DNA of 62,310 nucleotides, taken from positions 1-62,310 of the forward strand of contig JBDNCJ010000012.1 in NCBI GenBank assembly GCA_046719715.1, in the 5' to 3' direction. This stretch comes from JANWWM01 sp046719715 (lineage in GTDB: Bacteria; Bacteroidota; Chlorobiia; Chlorobiales; Thermochlorobacteraceae). Below the pieces are notes generated by a model, which saw only the letters and a program-made list of their open reading frames with translations, made no database searches and was not told the DNA's origin. Shown piece after piece: positions 1 to 9,054 of the stretch (the first letter of the stretch is position 1; each line of letters opens with the position of its first letter). The position numbers were made by a program, and so were the translations under genes.

Positions 1-18
1 GGTTTAGGGTAAAAAAAC

Positions 19-615
19 ATGAAATACCAAGACAAATTTGAACCCGAAACATTTTTTCACATTTTCAACCACGCTGTTGGAAATGAAAATCTATTCCGTA
101 ATGATGAAAATTTTCGTTATTTCCTCAAAAAATATGATGAATACACGGAAAGTATTTGGGAAACTTATGCCTATTGTCTTATGCCCAATCATTTTCATTT
201 TTTAGTAAAAATAAACCCCGTGGAAGCGTTGCAAAAATTACCAAAATTTGCTGATGATACCCACGAATTTGTAATGCAAAAACTAAGCAATTTGCTCAAT
301 GCATATGCTAAAGCCTATAACATTCGGTATAAACGAAAAGGCGCTTTATTTTTAGATTTTACAAAAAGAATTGCTGTCAAAAATGATGCTTATTTTACTG
401 CACTCATTAACTATATCCACCAAAATCCTGTGCATCACGGCTTTTGTAAAAGTATGGACGAGTGGGTATATTCATCTTATCAATCTTGTTTATCTGATAA
501 GAAAAGTAAAATTAAACGACAAGAAATATTAGAATGGTTTGGCGGTAAGACATCTTTTGAGCAATTTCACCGAGAAAATTTGGCAGTATTACAAGACGAT
601 TTGGAATTTTTATAA
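19..615 (+). mobile_element. RAYT / IS200-like (Y1) transposase
   Basis: This is a 198-residue HUH single-strand transposase of the TnpA_REP (RAYT) type. The sequence shows the metal-binding HUH motif in the context MPNHFHFLVK (His58 and His60). It also has the family's downstream NAYAKAYN...RKGALF segment, where a tyrosine between about residues 96 and 104 should be the DNA-attacking nucleophile, and the HQNPVHHG segment near residue 137. Length and motifs look complete. The gene is AT-rich compared with most of the window. The next feature, 11 bp downstream, is a perfect palindromic repeat of the kind RAYT enzymes recognise. RAYTs are usually single-copy domesticated transposases tied to REP repeats, so it may act on these palindromes. 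There is no second gene of an IS605 type (tnpB) in view. Confidence 0.85.
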
Positions 616-625
616 AAATTTCATT

Positions 626-659
626 AAACCTATAAGGTTTCTAAAAACCTTATAGGTTT
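626..659. repeat. Perfect palindromic (REP-like) repeat between RAYT and mod
   Basis: Two 15-base arms, AAACCTATAAGGTTT and its exact reverse complement, are separated by CTAA. Each arm is itself nearly palindromic. The hairpin sits between the RAYT stop and the methyltransferase start and could be a RAYT target, a transcription terminator, or both. The same left arm recurs exactly at 2466-2480. Confidence 0.8.
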
Positions 660-673
660 TCGGAGAATAAGTT

Positions 674-2584
674 ATGAACAAACAAGATTTTATAAACGCA
701 GGATTTACGGTTGTTGATGGGCAAAACAACGAAAACAAACTATTGAACTTTATCAAAGAGCATTACCCCAGCATCATCAAAGACAACGAAATTAACTTAC
801 AGGAGTTGAAATCTGTTTTGGGCTTGCCCGTTGATGAAAAGGTGAACGGTTACGGATTAAACTTTGTAGGCAGAAACTTTGCCCGTGCCAAATATGCTCA
901 AAAAACCGATAAGGAATTACGCCTCAATACCAAAATGAGCAAAAATATTGACACTACGCAAAATTTGGTATTAAAGGGCGATAATCTCGACTGCCTAAAA
1001 ATCCTGAAAAATCATTACAGCGGTAAAATAAAATGTATTTACATAGACCCGCCCTACAATACGGCAAGCGATGAATTTGTATATCCCGACAAGTTTGATA
1101 AAGATGAATTGGAAGTGTTGGGATTTGCTAATTTGAGTGATGAGGATTTTGCTCGTATGGATTTCAGTTTCAACACCAAAAAGAGCCATAACGGTTGGTT
1201 GGCGTTTATGTATCCTCGTCTTTTATTAGCAAGAGATTTATTGAGCAAAGACGGAGTTATTTTTATAAGTATTGATGATAACGAGCAAGCCAACTTGAAA
1301 TTACTTTGTGATGATGTTTTTGGAGAAGAAAATTTCGTTGAAATCTTTTCTTGGACTAAAACGGCAACTCCTCCTGCATTATCGCATAAGTCAAGGAAAA
1401 CAAACGAATATATTTTATGCTACGAAAAAAATAAGAACAGTTATAAGTATTTTGGTGAAGAACTTGATGGTGGTGACCAACCTTTATTAAATGATGGGAA
1501 CAAGGTTGGTCATTTAATTATTCCAAAGGAAAAAATTAAATTCAACTTGGAAGATGGAGTTTATCAAGCAGGCACTTACCATAGAGTCAAATTATTAGAA
1601 ACGATTGAAATAAAAGACAAGGTTTCTAACAAAGACTTATCAATTGAGGGCAGATTTAAGTGGCAACAATCTTTCCTTAACAAAGAAATAGAAAAGGGAA
1701 CGACATTCATTGTAAAATCTAAAAAGTTCTCCGTAAGGTTTCGGCGTTTTGAAGATGAAAGCTATAAGACACCTACCAATCATATTAGAGATAAAATAAT
1801 AAGTCCGCTATTAGATAAAGAAAACGGTAACATTGATACAAACGAAACCGCTTCAAGTCAACTTGAAGATTTGTTTGGAAGCAAAGTATTTGATTTTTCA
1901 AAACCTGTTTCGCTTATAAAATATCTGATTAATTTTCTTGTAAATGATGATGAAATAATCCTTGACTTCTTCGCAGGTTCAGGAACAACAGGGCACGCAG
2001 TAATGGAGTTAAATAAAGACGGTGGCAATAGAAGGTATATACTTTGTCAGATAGATGAACCTATTGATCCTGCAAAGAAAAAAGAAGCGTATGACTTTTG
2101 CATTGCAAACAACTTGGAGACAGTTATTTCAAGCATAACCATAGAACGCCTCAAACGAGCAGGGGAAAAAATAAGAAAAGAGATTGAAGAAGAAAACAGC
2201 AAAACAGGACTATTTGAAGAAGATAAAAAACAAGTTCCTGATATTGGCTTTAAAGTATTTGACAGTGTAGAAGCACCAAAATTGAAAGTTGACGACAACG
2301 GACAAATTCAATTCCCTGAACTCAATACAGACGCTTTAAGTCGCATTTACAATATGATTTTCACCGTTGGTTTAGACGAGCCGACACAAGTTCCCGAAGA
2401 AGTGGTAAAAGATTGCATTTACAAAATCGGAAACTATTACTACATCACCAATAGCGAAAAAGAAGAAACCTATAAGGTTTTAAAAAGCCTTATAGGCTTA
2501 AATAAAATTTTCATTGACGGTTGGACAGCCAGCCTCAACGGAACGTTGCAGAACTACAAAGAAGATGTGAAGATTGTATTTTAA
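674..2584 (+). CDS. Type III restriction-modification DNA methyltransferase (Mod), orphan
   Basis: This is a 636-residue adenine-specific N6 DNA methyltransferase of the beta class, the modification and recognition subunit of type III systems. The catalytic DPPY motif is at residues 125-128 and the SAM-binding motif (DFFAGSGTTG) starts at Asp431. The order catalytic motif, target-recognition region, SAM motif defines the beta class. The region between them (about 200-420) would choose the target sequence. The C-terminus has the helical ERLKRAGEKIRKEI segment and a VFDSVEAPKL region common to Mod subunits. A GGAG Shine-Dalgarno lies 8 bases before the ATG. No Res (helicase-nuclease) gene follows, so it is an orphan here unless Res lies elsewhere. 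The gene is clearly AT-rich compared with the 3-62 kb sequence, which suggests horizontal transfer. A copy of the palindromic repeat is embedded in frame near its 3' end. Confidence 0.88.
   Translation: MNKQDFINAGFTVVDGQNNENKLLNFIKEHYPSIIKDNEINLQELKSVLGLPVDEKVNGYGLNFVGRNFARAKYAQKTDKELRLNTKMSKNIDTTQNLVLKGDNLDCLKILKNHYSGKIKCIYIDPPYNTASDEFVYPDKFDKDELEVLGFANLSDEDFARMDFSFNTKKSHNGWLAFMYPRLLLARDLLSKDGVIFISIDDNEQANLKLLCDDVFGEENFVEIFSWTKTATPPALSHKSRKTNEYILCYEKNKNSYKYFGEELDGGDQPLLNDGNKVGHLIIPKEKIKFNLEDGVYQAGTYHRVKLLETIEIKDKVSNKDLSIEGRFKWQQSFLNKEIEKGTTFIVKSKKFSVRFRRFEDESYKTPTNHIRDKIISPLLDKENGNIDTNETASSQLEDLFGSKVFDFSKPVSLIKYLINFLVNDDEIILDFFAGSGTTGHAVMELNKDGGNRRYILCQIDEPIDPAKKKEAYDFCIANNLETVISSITIERLKRAGEKIRKEIEEENSKTGLFEEDKKQVPDIGFKVFDSVEAPKLKVDDNGQIQFPELNTDALSRIYNMIFTVGLDEPTQVPEEVVKDCIYKIGNYYYITNSEKEETYKVLKSLIGLNKIFIDGWTASLNGTLQNYKEDVKIVF
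2466..2499. repeat. Second copy of the palindromic repeat, inside the mod coding region
   Basis: The left arm is identical over 15 bases to the repeat arm at 626-640. The right arm (AAGCCTTATAGGCTT) differs from the upstream right arm at two positions. The element is translated in frame as part of the Mod C-terminal region (around ETYKVLKSLIGL) without breaking the gene. Confidence 0.7.
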
Positions 2585-3162
2585 GCCCACGCATTTTGCA
2601 AGCACATTGCCAAAGCCGAACAAGCCAACGCTAAAGCCAAGTTTTGCAAAAGAGCCACCAAGCCAACGCACAGACAAAACCAACACTAAATGACTGATAA
2701 ACAGACGACAAAAACAGAAGGGCAGCTGCCAACAGCGGTTTGGCGTCATGCGGGGTGTCGGTGGTAATTATACTTAAAGCGGGTGCAGAAGAAAGCGGGT
2801 GCAGGGTGCGAGTATGTCAAGATTACAACGATATTGATGCCGGATTCAAGGTTCAAGAGCGAAGAGCGTGCCGAGAGTTTGGGGATAGATGCCGGGACGG
2901 TGTTTCGCTATCAGGCGGAGTATTTGGCGATGAAAGTAGAGGACTATCTGCGGACGGCATGAGGGCTGGCAAAGCCGATTGAATTCGGAACAAGAGCAGG
3001 CATTGGAGACGGAATTAGAAACTTACCGCTACATCTCCTTTTTTATCGCATTCCTAATTTGAACGAGTATAACGATAAACGGTCATACAACGGCGATGAA
3101 CGGCGGTTACATTTCAATTCAAAAAAGGTTAAGCAACAAAAGCAATTTGAAGTAAAACAAAA
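2585..3162. other. Gene-free stretch with island-edge sequence
   Basis: No intact gene is visible between mod and the terminator at 3163. The first 110 bases are rich in GCCAA-type words. A short hairpin (GCCAA, 7-base loop, TTGGC) lies at 2728-2744 inside GCTGCCAACAGCGGTTTGGC. From memory, this sequence resembles intergenic repeats seen in Bacteroidota genomes, but I cannot confirm that here. From about 2840 there are broken reading frames described separately. Confidence 0.5.
2837..2962 (+). pseudogene. Possible transposase N-terminal fragment (helix-turn-helix)
   Basis: A 41-codon frame reads MPDSRFKSEERAESLGIDAG followed by TVFRYQAEYLAMKVEDYLRT. This has the look of the helix-turn-helix start of IS630-type transposases. 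After the stop, another frame continues with LETELETYRYIS, which could be the next segment of the same protein. There is no full transposase and no visible inverted ends. The call is by eye from a short stretch, so a chance frame is possible. Confidence 0.3.
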
Positions 3163-3183
3163 AGGGCGGAAGTGATCCGCCCT
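3163..3183 (-). terminator. Rho-independent terminator for the nucleotidase gene
   Basis: The stem GGGCGGA / TCCGCCC has a 5-base loop (AGTGA). On the minus strand it is followed by a T-rich run, and it lies 24 bases past the stop of the gene that ends at 3207. Confidence 0.8.
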
Positions 3184-3206
3184 CTTCTTTTTCAGACTTG
3201 CCCCGA

Positions 3207-6200
3207 TTACTTGACGAGCATCATTTTCTTGGTCTCTACAAACGAGCCAGCTTGCAAGCGATAGAAATAAACGCCACTTGAAAGCGAAGAGCCGTTGAAA
3301 CGGACGTCGTAGCGTCCTGCCTCTTGGCGCGCATTGACGAGGGTGGCGACTTCGCGTCCGACCACGTCATAGACTTTCAGCGTAACGAGCGCGCTGGTTG
3401 GAAGTTGGTAGTTAATCGTTGTGGCGGGGTTGAACGGGTTCGGATAGTTTTGAGCCAGTTCAAAAGTCGTCGGTTTTTCTTTGACGACCTCAACGATGTT
3501 GGAGTAATTGACCGTGCCGTCGAAATCGACTTGCTTTAAGCGATAGTAGAACTTGCCGTTTTGCGCCGTGTTGTCGACGAAGGCGTAGGATTGCGCTTCG
3601 GTCGTGGTGCCGGCGCCGCGAACTGTGCCGACAACGGCGAATGTGGTGCGGTCGAGGCTACGTTCAATTTCAAAGCGGTCGTTGTTCTGTTCAGAAGCGG
3701 TTTGCCACTCGAGCTTGACACCTTCACGAACCGATGTCGCGCTGAACGCCGTGAGTTCAACCGGGAGCGAATTGCTGATGTCGCTACCAATCGCAAATTC
3801 CGAGAAGGAATTGAACGGTGTAACGCTCTCAAGATTGCCGCTGACAATCGTACCGCCAAGGTCTTGCCAAGGCTGAGTTGGATTATCACGCTTCAAGACG
3901 CGCAAGGCAGAAGGATTCTGAACACCCGCCAGCGCCGAAAGCGGGAAACTGACTTTGCCGTTTGTAAAGACAATGCCCGGCGCAGAGACTTGCCAATAAT
4001 AACGGCTCACCACAGCAACACCCGCCGGAAGCGGAAGAACGGGCGTCGGCACAACTTCTTGCAAGTAATTGACATTAACAGGCGCGGCGGTCGTAACATT
4101 CGCCGTGAAGGTGAAGTTCGTGCCCGTGAAGGTCGTGGTGCTGCTCGGTCCTACGGCAGGCGTTTGAGAATTGGAAGTAACGACTTGCGCTTGAACGATG
4201 CGTCCGCTTCCGGCTTCGGGATAGCGTGCCGCCGTAATGTTGCCCGCCAAGTTATTGACGATGTGATTTTGAAGTGCGGCTTGGTAGGTAATGCCAAGTG
4301 TGGTGAAAGGCAACCCACGGAACGGGTAGCCGTCGCCGCCCGCGCTGTTTGGGTTGGATGTCGTCGGGCGCACGAGGAAGTCAATCGTTGCAACCGTAAT
4401 GCCGGGGCCGGGCACGACTTGACCGTTGCGAATCACAACAATGGAATCTGCGCCGCTTTGCGATAAGATGACCGCTTCACGCACACGCTCACCATCACGA
4501 CCAGGTGTGGCGATACCCGTTGTGTCGACTTGGATGCGCGGCGGATAAAGCGTTGCGTCCATTCCCAAAACCACGCGCAGACCTGCAATTTGCGCGAAGC
4601 GACCGTCAACATTGGCAATGCGTGAATAAGCATTTTCAAGAATTTCTTTGAACTGCGCACGCGGAACGTTCGGCACAATCGTGAGGAAGTTCAAGAACGG
4701 CGCAATATCAAATGTATTTTGAGCGGTGATGTTGCCGGCAGGAATCACATTGTCGTTGCGAATGCCGCCGCCGTTTTGAAGGGCAACCGCAGGAAGCGGC
4801 AGACCGAAAGTCGGCGCAAGTCGGCGTGCTTCGGCAAGATGCGCGTCGGCGAGCAAATTGCCTTGATTGGTTTCGCGCGTGCGAATCGGATTGCGACGAC
4901 CTTCAAGCGCGACTTGGCTAACACCGAGAACCGTCGCCGCAAGTTGCGCTTGGAAATTGGCAACAGGCGTTACAACGTTTTGAAGCAATCCGGGTTCAGG
5001 TTGAACGGCGTCGGGCGCAACGCGCGACACGCGCACCGGTCCGCTATTTGCCGTATCAATGCTCACTACATTTCCATTACCATCAAATTCAACGCTCAAT
5101 CGCGCCACATAGCGATAATCGCCTTGCGCCGTAATGACGGGAATCGGCGTGTTATTGGCATTGCGGAACGTCGTCGGATACGGACCGCGAATCACGTCGC
5201 TCGGTACCAAGAGCGTGCCCGGATTAGCCAGCACTTCGCTGCCGCCGCCGGCAATGGCGACGTCGATGCTGTCGGCATTCGTCAGTTGCGAAATCAAAAG
5301 TGAATCTTCGGTAACGCTTTGAAGATGGCTGACGAGAATAATTTTATTCACGCCTTGCGAGCGGAGCAGAGCCGCTTCAGCTTGAACAGCAGGACGCACT
5401 TGATTGACAATCACGTTGCGCGGGCTGGAAATCGCCGCCAAGCGTTCCGTCGTTGCACCAATGACGCCGATGCGCTCGCCGCGACGCTGAATCACGACGC
5501 TCTTGGCAATGCGGTTCTGATTGACCAGATTTTGAAGCACGGGTTCGTTGCTGAAATCGAGGTTCGCCGAGATGAAGGGCACAGGCGGATTTTGAACCGT
5601 GTTGATGATTTTGGCAAGCGTATCAGGACCGAAATCAAAGTCGTGGTTGCCGAGCACAATCGCGTCATAGTTAAGCGAATCGAGCGCAATACCGTCAAAG
5701 GAAATGCCGGAGTTTGTGCTTGCGGCAAAAGCGGTTCCTGCAAGAATATTGTCGCCGGCGGAAAGCATGATGAAATCATTGCCCGTGTTGTTAGCGCGTC
5801 GTTTCAAACTGTCGGAAACGGTTTTGAAGTGCGCCACACCGCCGAAGTTCGCAAGTTGACCAGTTCCTGCGGCAACAAGGCGCGATTCGCCGTCGTTGTT
5901 ATGAAGCACTGAAAGAAAGAAGCGTTGCTTGAAATCGTTTTGCGCACCGATAGGAGCGAATTGATGACCATGCGTGGTGATGACGGTCGTGCCGGGCGTT
6001 GCAAATTGCGACAGCACGCCTTCGTAAGTGAAGGGTCTTGTTGGAATCGGCTGACCCACCAACGGCTGAGCGTCAATACCGCTCACAAACATCGTGTCAA
6101 TCACGCCTGTCGGGTCGGTAACGCGAAGGGTTTGATTGCTGGTGAAGTTGCCGCTTGCACCAACGAAACTCATATTGCGAATTTCCAGCAGTTGACCTTC

Positions 6201-6614
6201 AAATCGCTCGTGGTCGACGGCAAGTTCGGCAAGGGTGAGCCGCTTTGGAACAACCACGTTGTCGCGCGAAAGGCGCTCGACGGTTGCAGTGGGCGCAATT
6301 TGTTGCAAGTTGTTGAAATCACTGCGGCGTCCGGTAACGCGGATGCGGTCGCCGGAGCGAAGAATGCCCGTATTGACCGAATCCGTAAAAGAAGCAACAC
6401 TGCGGAAAACGGCAATGCCCGCCGTTGCATCTTGCATATACACGATTCTGCCGCGAGCGCGCGTGATGACGCCCTCGACGGTGAAAATTTGTGTAGAGGT
6501 GCGCGGCAAGGCGCGTGCCGAATCAATCGTGATGACTTGCGCAGAGGCATCGGAGAAAAACACCGAAAGCAACGCAACCATCATCACAAAAAAACTGTAG
6601 CGAGACTTTTTCAT
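3207..6614 (-). CDS. T9SS-exported 5'-nucleotidase-like metallophosphoesterase
   Basis: A protein of 1135 residues. The start is placed at the ATG at 6614 because it gives a good signal peptide (MKKSRYSFFVMMVALLSVFF...ASAQ); a longer frame lacks one. Order: OB-fold-like domain (about 26-130), calcineurin-type metallophosphoesterase domain (about 235-500) with GNHDFDFG (Asn323, His324), 5'-nucleotidase C-terminal domain with NGGGIRN, a Fn-like region (LPVELTAFSA...), and a type IX secretion tail beginning NYPNPFNPATTI and ending in KKMMLVK. It should be released at or anchored to the cell surface and hydrolyse nucleotides or other phosphate esters. The first metal motif reads DGE (Asp241-Glu243) where classical family members have DxH. 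The substrate is therefore uncertain. It is monocistronic with its own terminator. Confidence 0.85.
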   Translation of the reverse strand: MKKSRYSFFVMMVALLSVFFSDASAQVITIDSARALPRTSTQIFTVEGVITRARGRIVYMQDATAGIAVFRSVASFTDSVNTGILRSGDRIRVTGRRSDFNNLQQIAPTATVERLSRDNVVVPKRLTLAELAVDHERFEGQLLEIRNMSFVGASGNFTSNQTLRVTDPTGVIDTMFVSGIDAQPLVGQPIPTRPFTYEGVLSQFATPGTTVITTHGHQFAPIGAQNDFKQRFFLSVLHNNDGESRLVAAGTGQLANFGGVAHFKTVSDSLKRRANNTGNDFIMLSAGDNILAGTAFAASTNSGISFDGIALDSLNYDAIVLGNHDFDFGPDTLAKIINTVQNPPVPFISANLDFSNEPVLQNLVNQNRIAKSVVIQRRGERIGVIGATTERLAAISSPRNVIVNQVRPAVQAEAALLRSQGVNKIILVSHLQSVTEDSLLISQLTNADSIDVAIAGGGSEVLANPGTLLVPSDVIRGPYPTTFRNANNTPIPVITAQGDYRYVARLSVEFDGNGNVVSIDTANSGPVRVSRVAPDAVQPEPGLLQNVVTPVANFQAQLAATVLGVSQVALEGRRNPIRTRETNQGNLLADAHLAEARRLAPTFGLPLPAVALQNGGGIRNDNVIPAGNITAQNTFDIAPFLNFLTIVPNVPRAQFKEILENAYSRIANVDGRFAQIAGLRVVLGMDATLYPPRIQVDTTGIATPGRDGERVREAVILSQSGADSIVVIRNGQVVPGPGITVATIDFLVRPTTSNPNSAGGDGYPFRGLPFTTLGITYQAALQNHIVNNLAGNITAARYPEAGSGRIVQAQVVTSNSQTPAVGPSSTTTFTGTNFTFTANVTTAAPVNVNYLQEVVPTPVLPLPAGVAVVSRYYWQVSAPGIVFTNGKVSFPLSALAGVQNPSALRVLKRDNPTQPWQDLGGTIVSGNLESVTPFNSFSEFAIGSDISNSLPVELTAFSATSVREGVKLEWQTASEQNNDRFEIERSLDRTTFAVVGTVRGAGTTTEAQSYAFVDNTAQNGKFYYRLKQVDFDGTVNYSNIVEVVKEKPTTFELAQNYPNPFNPATTINYQLPTSALVTLKVYDVVGREVATLVNARQEAGRYDVRFNGSSLSSGVYFYRLQAGSFVETKKMMLVK

Positions 6615-6704
6615 TGGATTGAGATGGATTGATGTTAGAAAATGTGAGAAAGAAGAACTGACTTTTAACGCGGTGCAAAAGTATAGGGACGATGTAAAAA
6701 GAGT

Positions 6705-6720
6705 GTAACGCAAGTGTTAC
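6705..6720. promoter_or_regulatory. Inverted repeat upstream of the nucleotidase gene
   Basis: GTAAC-N6-GTTAC lies about 90 bases upstream of the ATG at 6614. Downstream of it on the minus strand is a TACTTTTG element that fits the Bacteroidota -7 pattern TAnnTTTG. It is a possible operator, supported only by symmetry and position. Confidence 0.25.
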
Positions 6721-6833
6721 GAAACAATTAAGCCTAAACACGCTCCGAAAAAAAGTAGGTGGGAAGGCTCAATAGCCTTAAAGAATGAGGCGTAAAGGTC
6801 ATGTAACTTTTTTGTGGTTGTCATTATATCGTG

Positions 6834-6926
6834 GTCATTCTGAACGAAGCGTCAGCGAAGTGAAGAATCCATCAGCGAGCCTCGCCGAGCTCGTCAAATG
6901 GATTCCTCGCTTGGCTCGGAATGATA
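6834..6926. repeat. Dispersed inverted repeat (GTCATTC...GAATCC / GGATTCC...GAATGAT)
   Basis: Two outward-facing copies of a GTCATTCnGAnCGAAGCG...GAATCC word form an imperfect hairpin of about 90 bases. A related half-element recurs at 37038-37063. It lies in non-coding DNA between two minus-strand genes. The remaining 6927-6984 shows nothing further. Confidence 0.6.
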
Positions 6927-6984
6927 AACTTTGAAAGCCCTTATCCTCTTCAAATCATGTTGGTATAGAATCTTTGAGTTTCAT

Positions 6985-9036
6985 TCATTCAGGCTCAATT
7001 CTGAAAATGGCGGCGACGAGTTCATTTGGATTAAGGCGAAGGTAATTCCACGCTTTGTTCCAAGTGAATTCCGTATTTGTAATGAGCTCACGCACGCGAT
7101 AAGAGTCGCCCTCTTGAATGCCTAAGCGTTCAAGGGGGACGCGAACCCACCCTTCTTGTGTTTGTGTCGGGTGATGATTAACAACGCTCAAAACATGATT
7201 GCGTCCGCTGGATTTCAAATAAGCAATCAAATACTCGCTCTCGATTTTTGGCGCAATTTCCACTTCTGTAAAGACGATAGACTTTGTTTGTTGAAGCGCG
7301 GGATTTTCTTTGCGAATCTCATTAATGCGCTTAATGAACGGACGAATGTTGAACTGCGACAAATCCCACGCCTTGATTTCATATTTCTCCGAATCGAGAT
7401 ACTCTTCTTTGCCTTTGGTCAGTGGCTTATTGATGCAAAGACTGAACGCGGGTTCGTAAATGCCGATGTTCGACGAAAGCGTGGCGGCAAGCGCGTAGCG
7501 AAGCATAAAGGCGGAGGGTGGCGCATTGTGCAAAAACTCTTCGGATAAAATGTCCGGCGTGTTCGCCCAAAAGTTCGGACGAAAATACTCTTTGACAGAG
7601 GTGGTGGTCAGTTCGGTTAAATAGGCGTGTAGGTCGCGCTTGTTGTTGCGCCAAGTGAAGTAAGTGTAAGAATGCGTATAGCCGAGTTTCGCCAAGCGAT
7701 ACATCACTTTCGGACGCGTGAAGGCTTCCGAGAGAAAGATGGTGTCGGGATAATCGCGTTTGAGTTCGGCAAGGCACCACTCCCAAAATGCAAAGGGCTT
7801 GGTATGCGGATTATCGACGCGGAAAATCGTTACGCCGTGTTCAATCCAAAACTCGAAAACAGATTTGAGTTCGAACCATAAGTTTTTCCAGTCTTCGGTT
7901 TCAAAATTAAATGGCAACACATCTTCGTATTTCTTCGGCGGATTTTCGGCATACTGCACCGTGCCATCGGGTCGCCACTTGAACCATTCAGGGTGTTCTT
8001 TCACATATGGGTGGTCAGGTGAGCATTGAAAGGCAATATCGAGCGCAATATCAATGCCGTAGGACTTTGCCGTTTTAACAAAGCGTTGAAAATCTTTGAG
8101 CGTGCCAAGTTCGGGGTGAATGGCTTTGTGTCCGCCTTCTTTTGCGCCGATTGCCCAAGGGCTTCCGACATCGCCGGCTTGCGCGGTGGTGCTATTGTTT
8201 TTGCCCTTGCGTTTGGTGAAGCCAATGGGGTGAATCGGGGGCAGATACAGAACATCGAATCCCATGTCGGCAAAGTCGGGTAAGAGTCGCTCGCAGTCTT
8301 TGAATGTGCCGTGCTTGTAAGGAGTTTGGCTCCAAGAGCGCGGAAAAATTTCAATCCAAGTTGAAAAGCCTGCTTTCAGGGGGTCAACGGTAACGCGATA
8401 GATGCGACTTTGTGTGATGAGAGCGTCGTCGGGATACTTTTGTGCCAGTGTGAGCAGGGTTTCGGAAAGCGCTTCGGAAATGGCTTCGGGTTTTCCCGCA
8501 TGCTTTTTGAGCGATGCTTGCACTGCCTTGATTTTCCTAGCGTCTTCGGCGGAGCCGCGTTTAGCAATGTCGCTTAAAATCTCTGCGCCAATCAAGACTT
8601 CGGTTTTTAGAGATGGCGCATCTTGTCCTGATTCAACCCGTTTTTTGAAGCCAATTTGCCATGTAAGGAAATGATCGACGTGAGCGGCAACGGCGTATTC
8701 CATTTCGCCAACACGAGAAGTAACAAATTCGCCTTGCCAGCGGTCGTTGCCCAGAAACGTCATGGGGCTTTCGTTCCAGTGTTTATCGCCTTTGTTGCGA
8801 TAGCGAAGCGTAACAACGATAGCATCGTGTCCGTCGGCGAAAACGTCGGCGGTAACCGTGATGGATTCTCCGACGACGCGCTTGATGGGATAAATTCCGC
8901 CGTCAATTTCGGGCATCACTTTGTCAATGACGGCGCGTGCCGTTCCGTTTGCAATGCGTGCAAGTGTGGCGGGTTTTGACAATGCTTTGGCGATGGGTTT
9001 GGTCGTTGAAGAGGTCGTGCGTTTTTTAGTTGGCAT
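6985..9036 (-). CDS. glgE: Alpha-1,4-glucan:maltose-1-phosphate maltosyltransferase
   Basis: A 683-residue GH13 enzyme that extends alpha-1,4-glucan chains with maltose from maltose-1-phosphate, in the cytoplasm. The sequence has the GlgE N-terminal beta domain (IYPIKRVVGESITVTADVFADGHD) and the barrel motif GFDVLYLPPIHPIG. The nucleophile motif FRVDNPHTKP (Asp408) and the acid/base LSEAF (Glu437) are 29 residues apart, as in characterised GlgE. Length is typical of the family. A Lys/Thr-rich N-terminal tail of about 30 residues precedes the conserved part. No treS or maltokinase gene is adjacent, so its maltose-1-phosphate supply must be encoded elsewhere. It is 18 bases downstream of the next minus-strand gene and may be cotranscribed with it. 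Confidence 0.92.
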   Translation of the reverse strand: MPTKKRTTSSTTKPIAKALSKPATLARIANGTARAVIDKVMPEIDGGIYPIKRVVGESITVTADVFADGHDAIVVTLRYRNKGDKHWNESPMTFLGNDRWQGEFVTSRVGEMEYAVAAHVDHFLTWQIGFKKRVESGQDAPSLKTEVLIGAEILSDIAKRGSAEDARKIKAVQASLKKHAGKPEAISEALSETLLTLAQKYPDDALITQSRIYRVTVDPLKAGFSTWIEIFPRSWSQTPYKHGTFKDCERLLPDFADMGFDVLYLPPIHPIGFTKRKGKNNSTTAQAGDVGSPWAIGAKEGGHKAIHPELGTLKDFQRFVKTAKSYGIDIALDIAFQCSPDHPYVKEHPEWFKWRPDGTVQYAENPPKKYEDVLPFNFETEDWKNLWFELKSVFEFWIEHGVTIFRVDNPHTKPFAFWEWCLAELKRDYPDTIFLSEAFTRPKVMYRLAKLGYTHSYTYFTWRNNKRDLHAYLTELTTTSVKEYFRPNFWANTPDILSEEFLHNAPPSAFMLRYALAATLSSNIGIYEPAFSLCINKPLTKGKEEYLDSEKYEIKAWDLSQFNIRPFIKRINEIRKENPALQQTKSIVFTEVEIAPKIESEYLIAYLKSSGRNHVLSVVNHHPTQTQEGWVRVPLERLGIQEGDSYRVRELITNTEFTWNKAWNYLRLNPNELVAAIFRIEPE

Positions 9037-9054
9037 AATTCAAAGAAAATGGTG

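Noticed and set aside
19..2584. Whole RAYT-mod block as a phage-defence island
   Set aside because: Only one methyltransferase and no nuclease or other defence gene is visible in the window; the left boundary is missing, so the claim cannot be supported.
2740..2982. 80-codon plus-strand frame downstream of mod
   Set aside because: The protein is Cys/Gly/Arg-rich without any recognisable pattern. A different frame in the same DNA looks like a transposase fragment.
3561..4466. 301-codon plus-strand frame opposite the nucleotidase gene
   Set aside because: It is the antisense of a well-supported gene, rich in Arg/Ala/Asn with no domain or signal. Similar long antisense frames lie opposite most GC-richer genes here.
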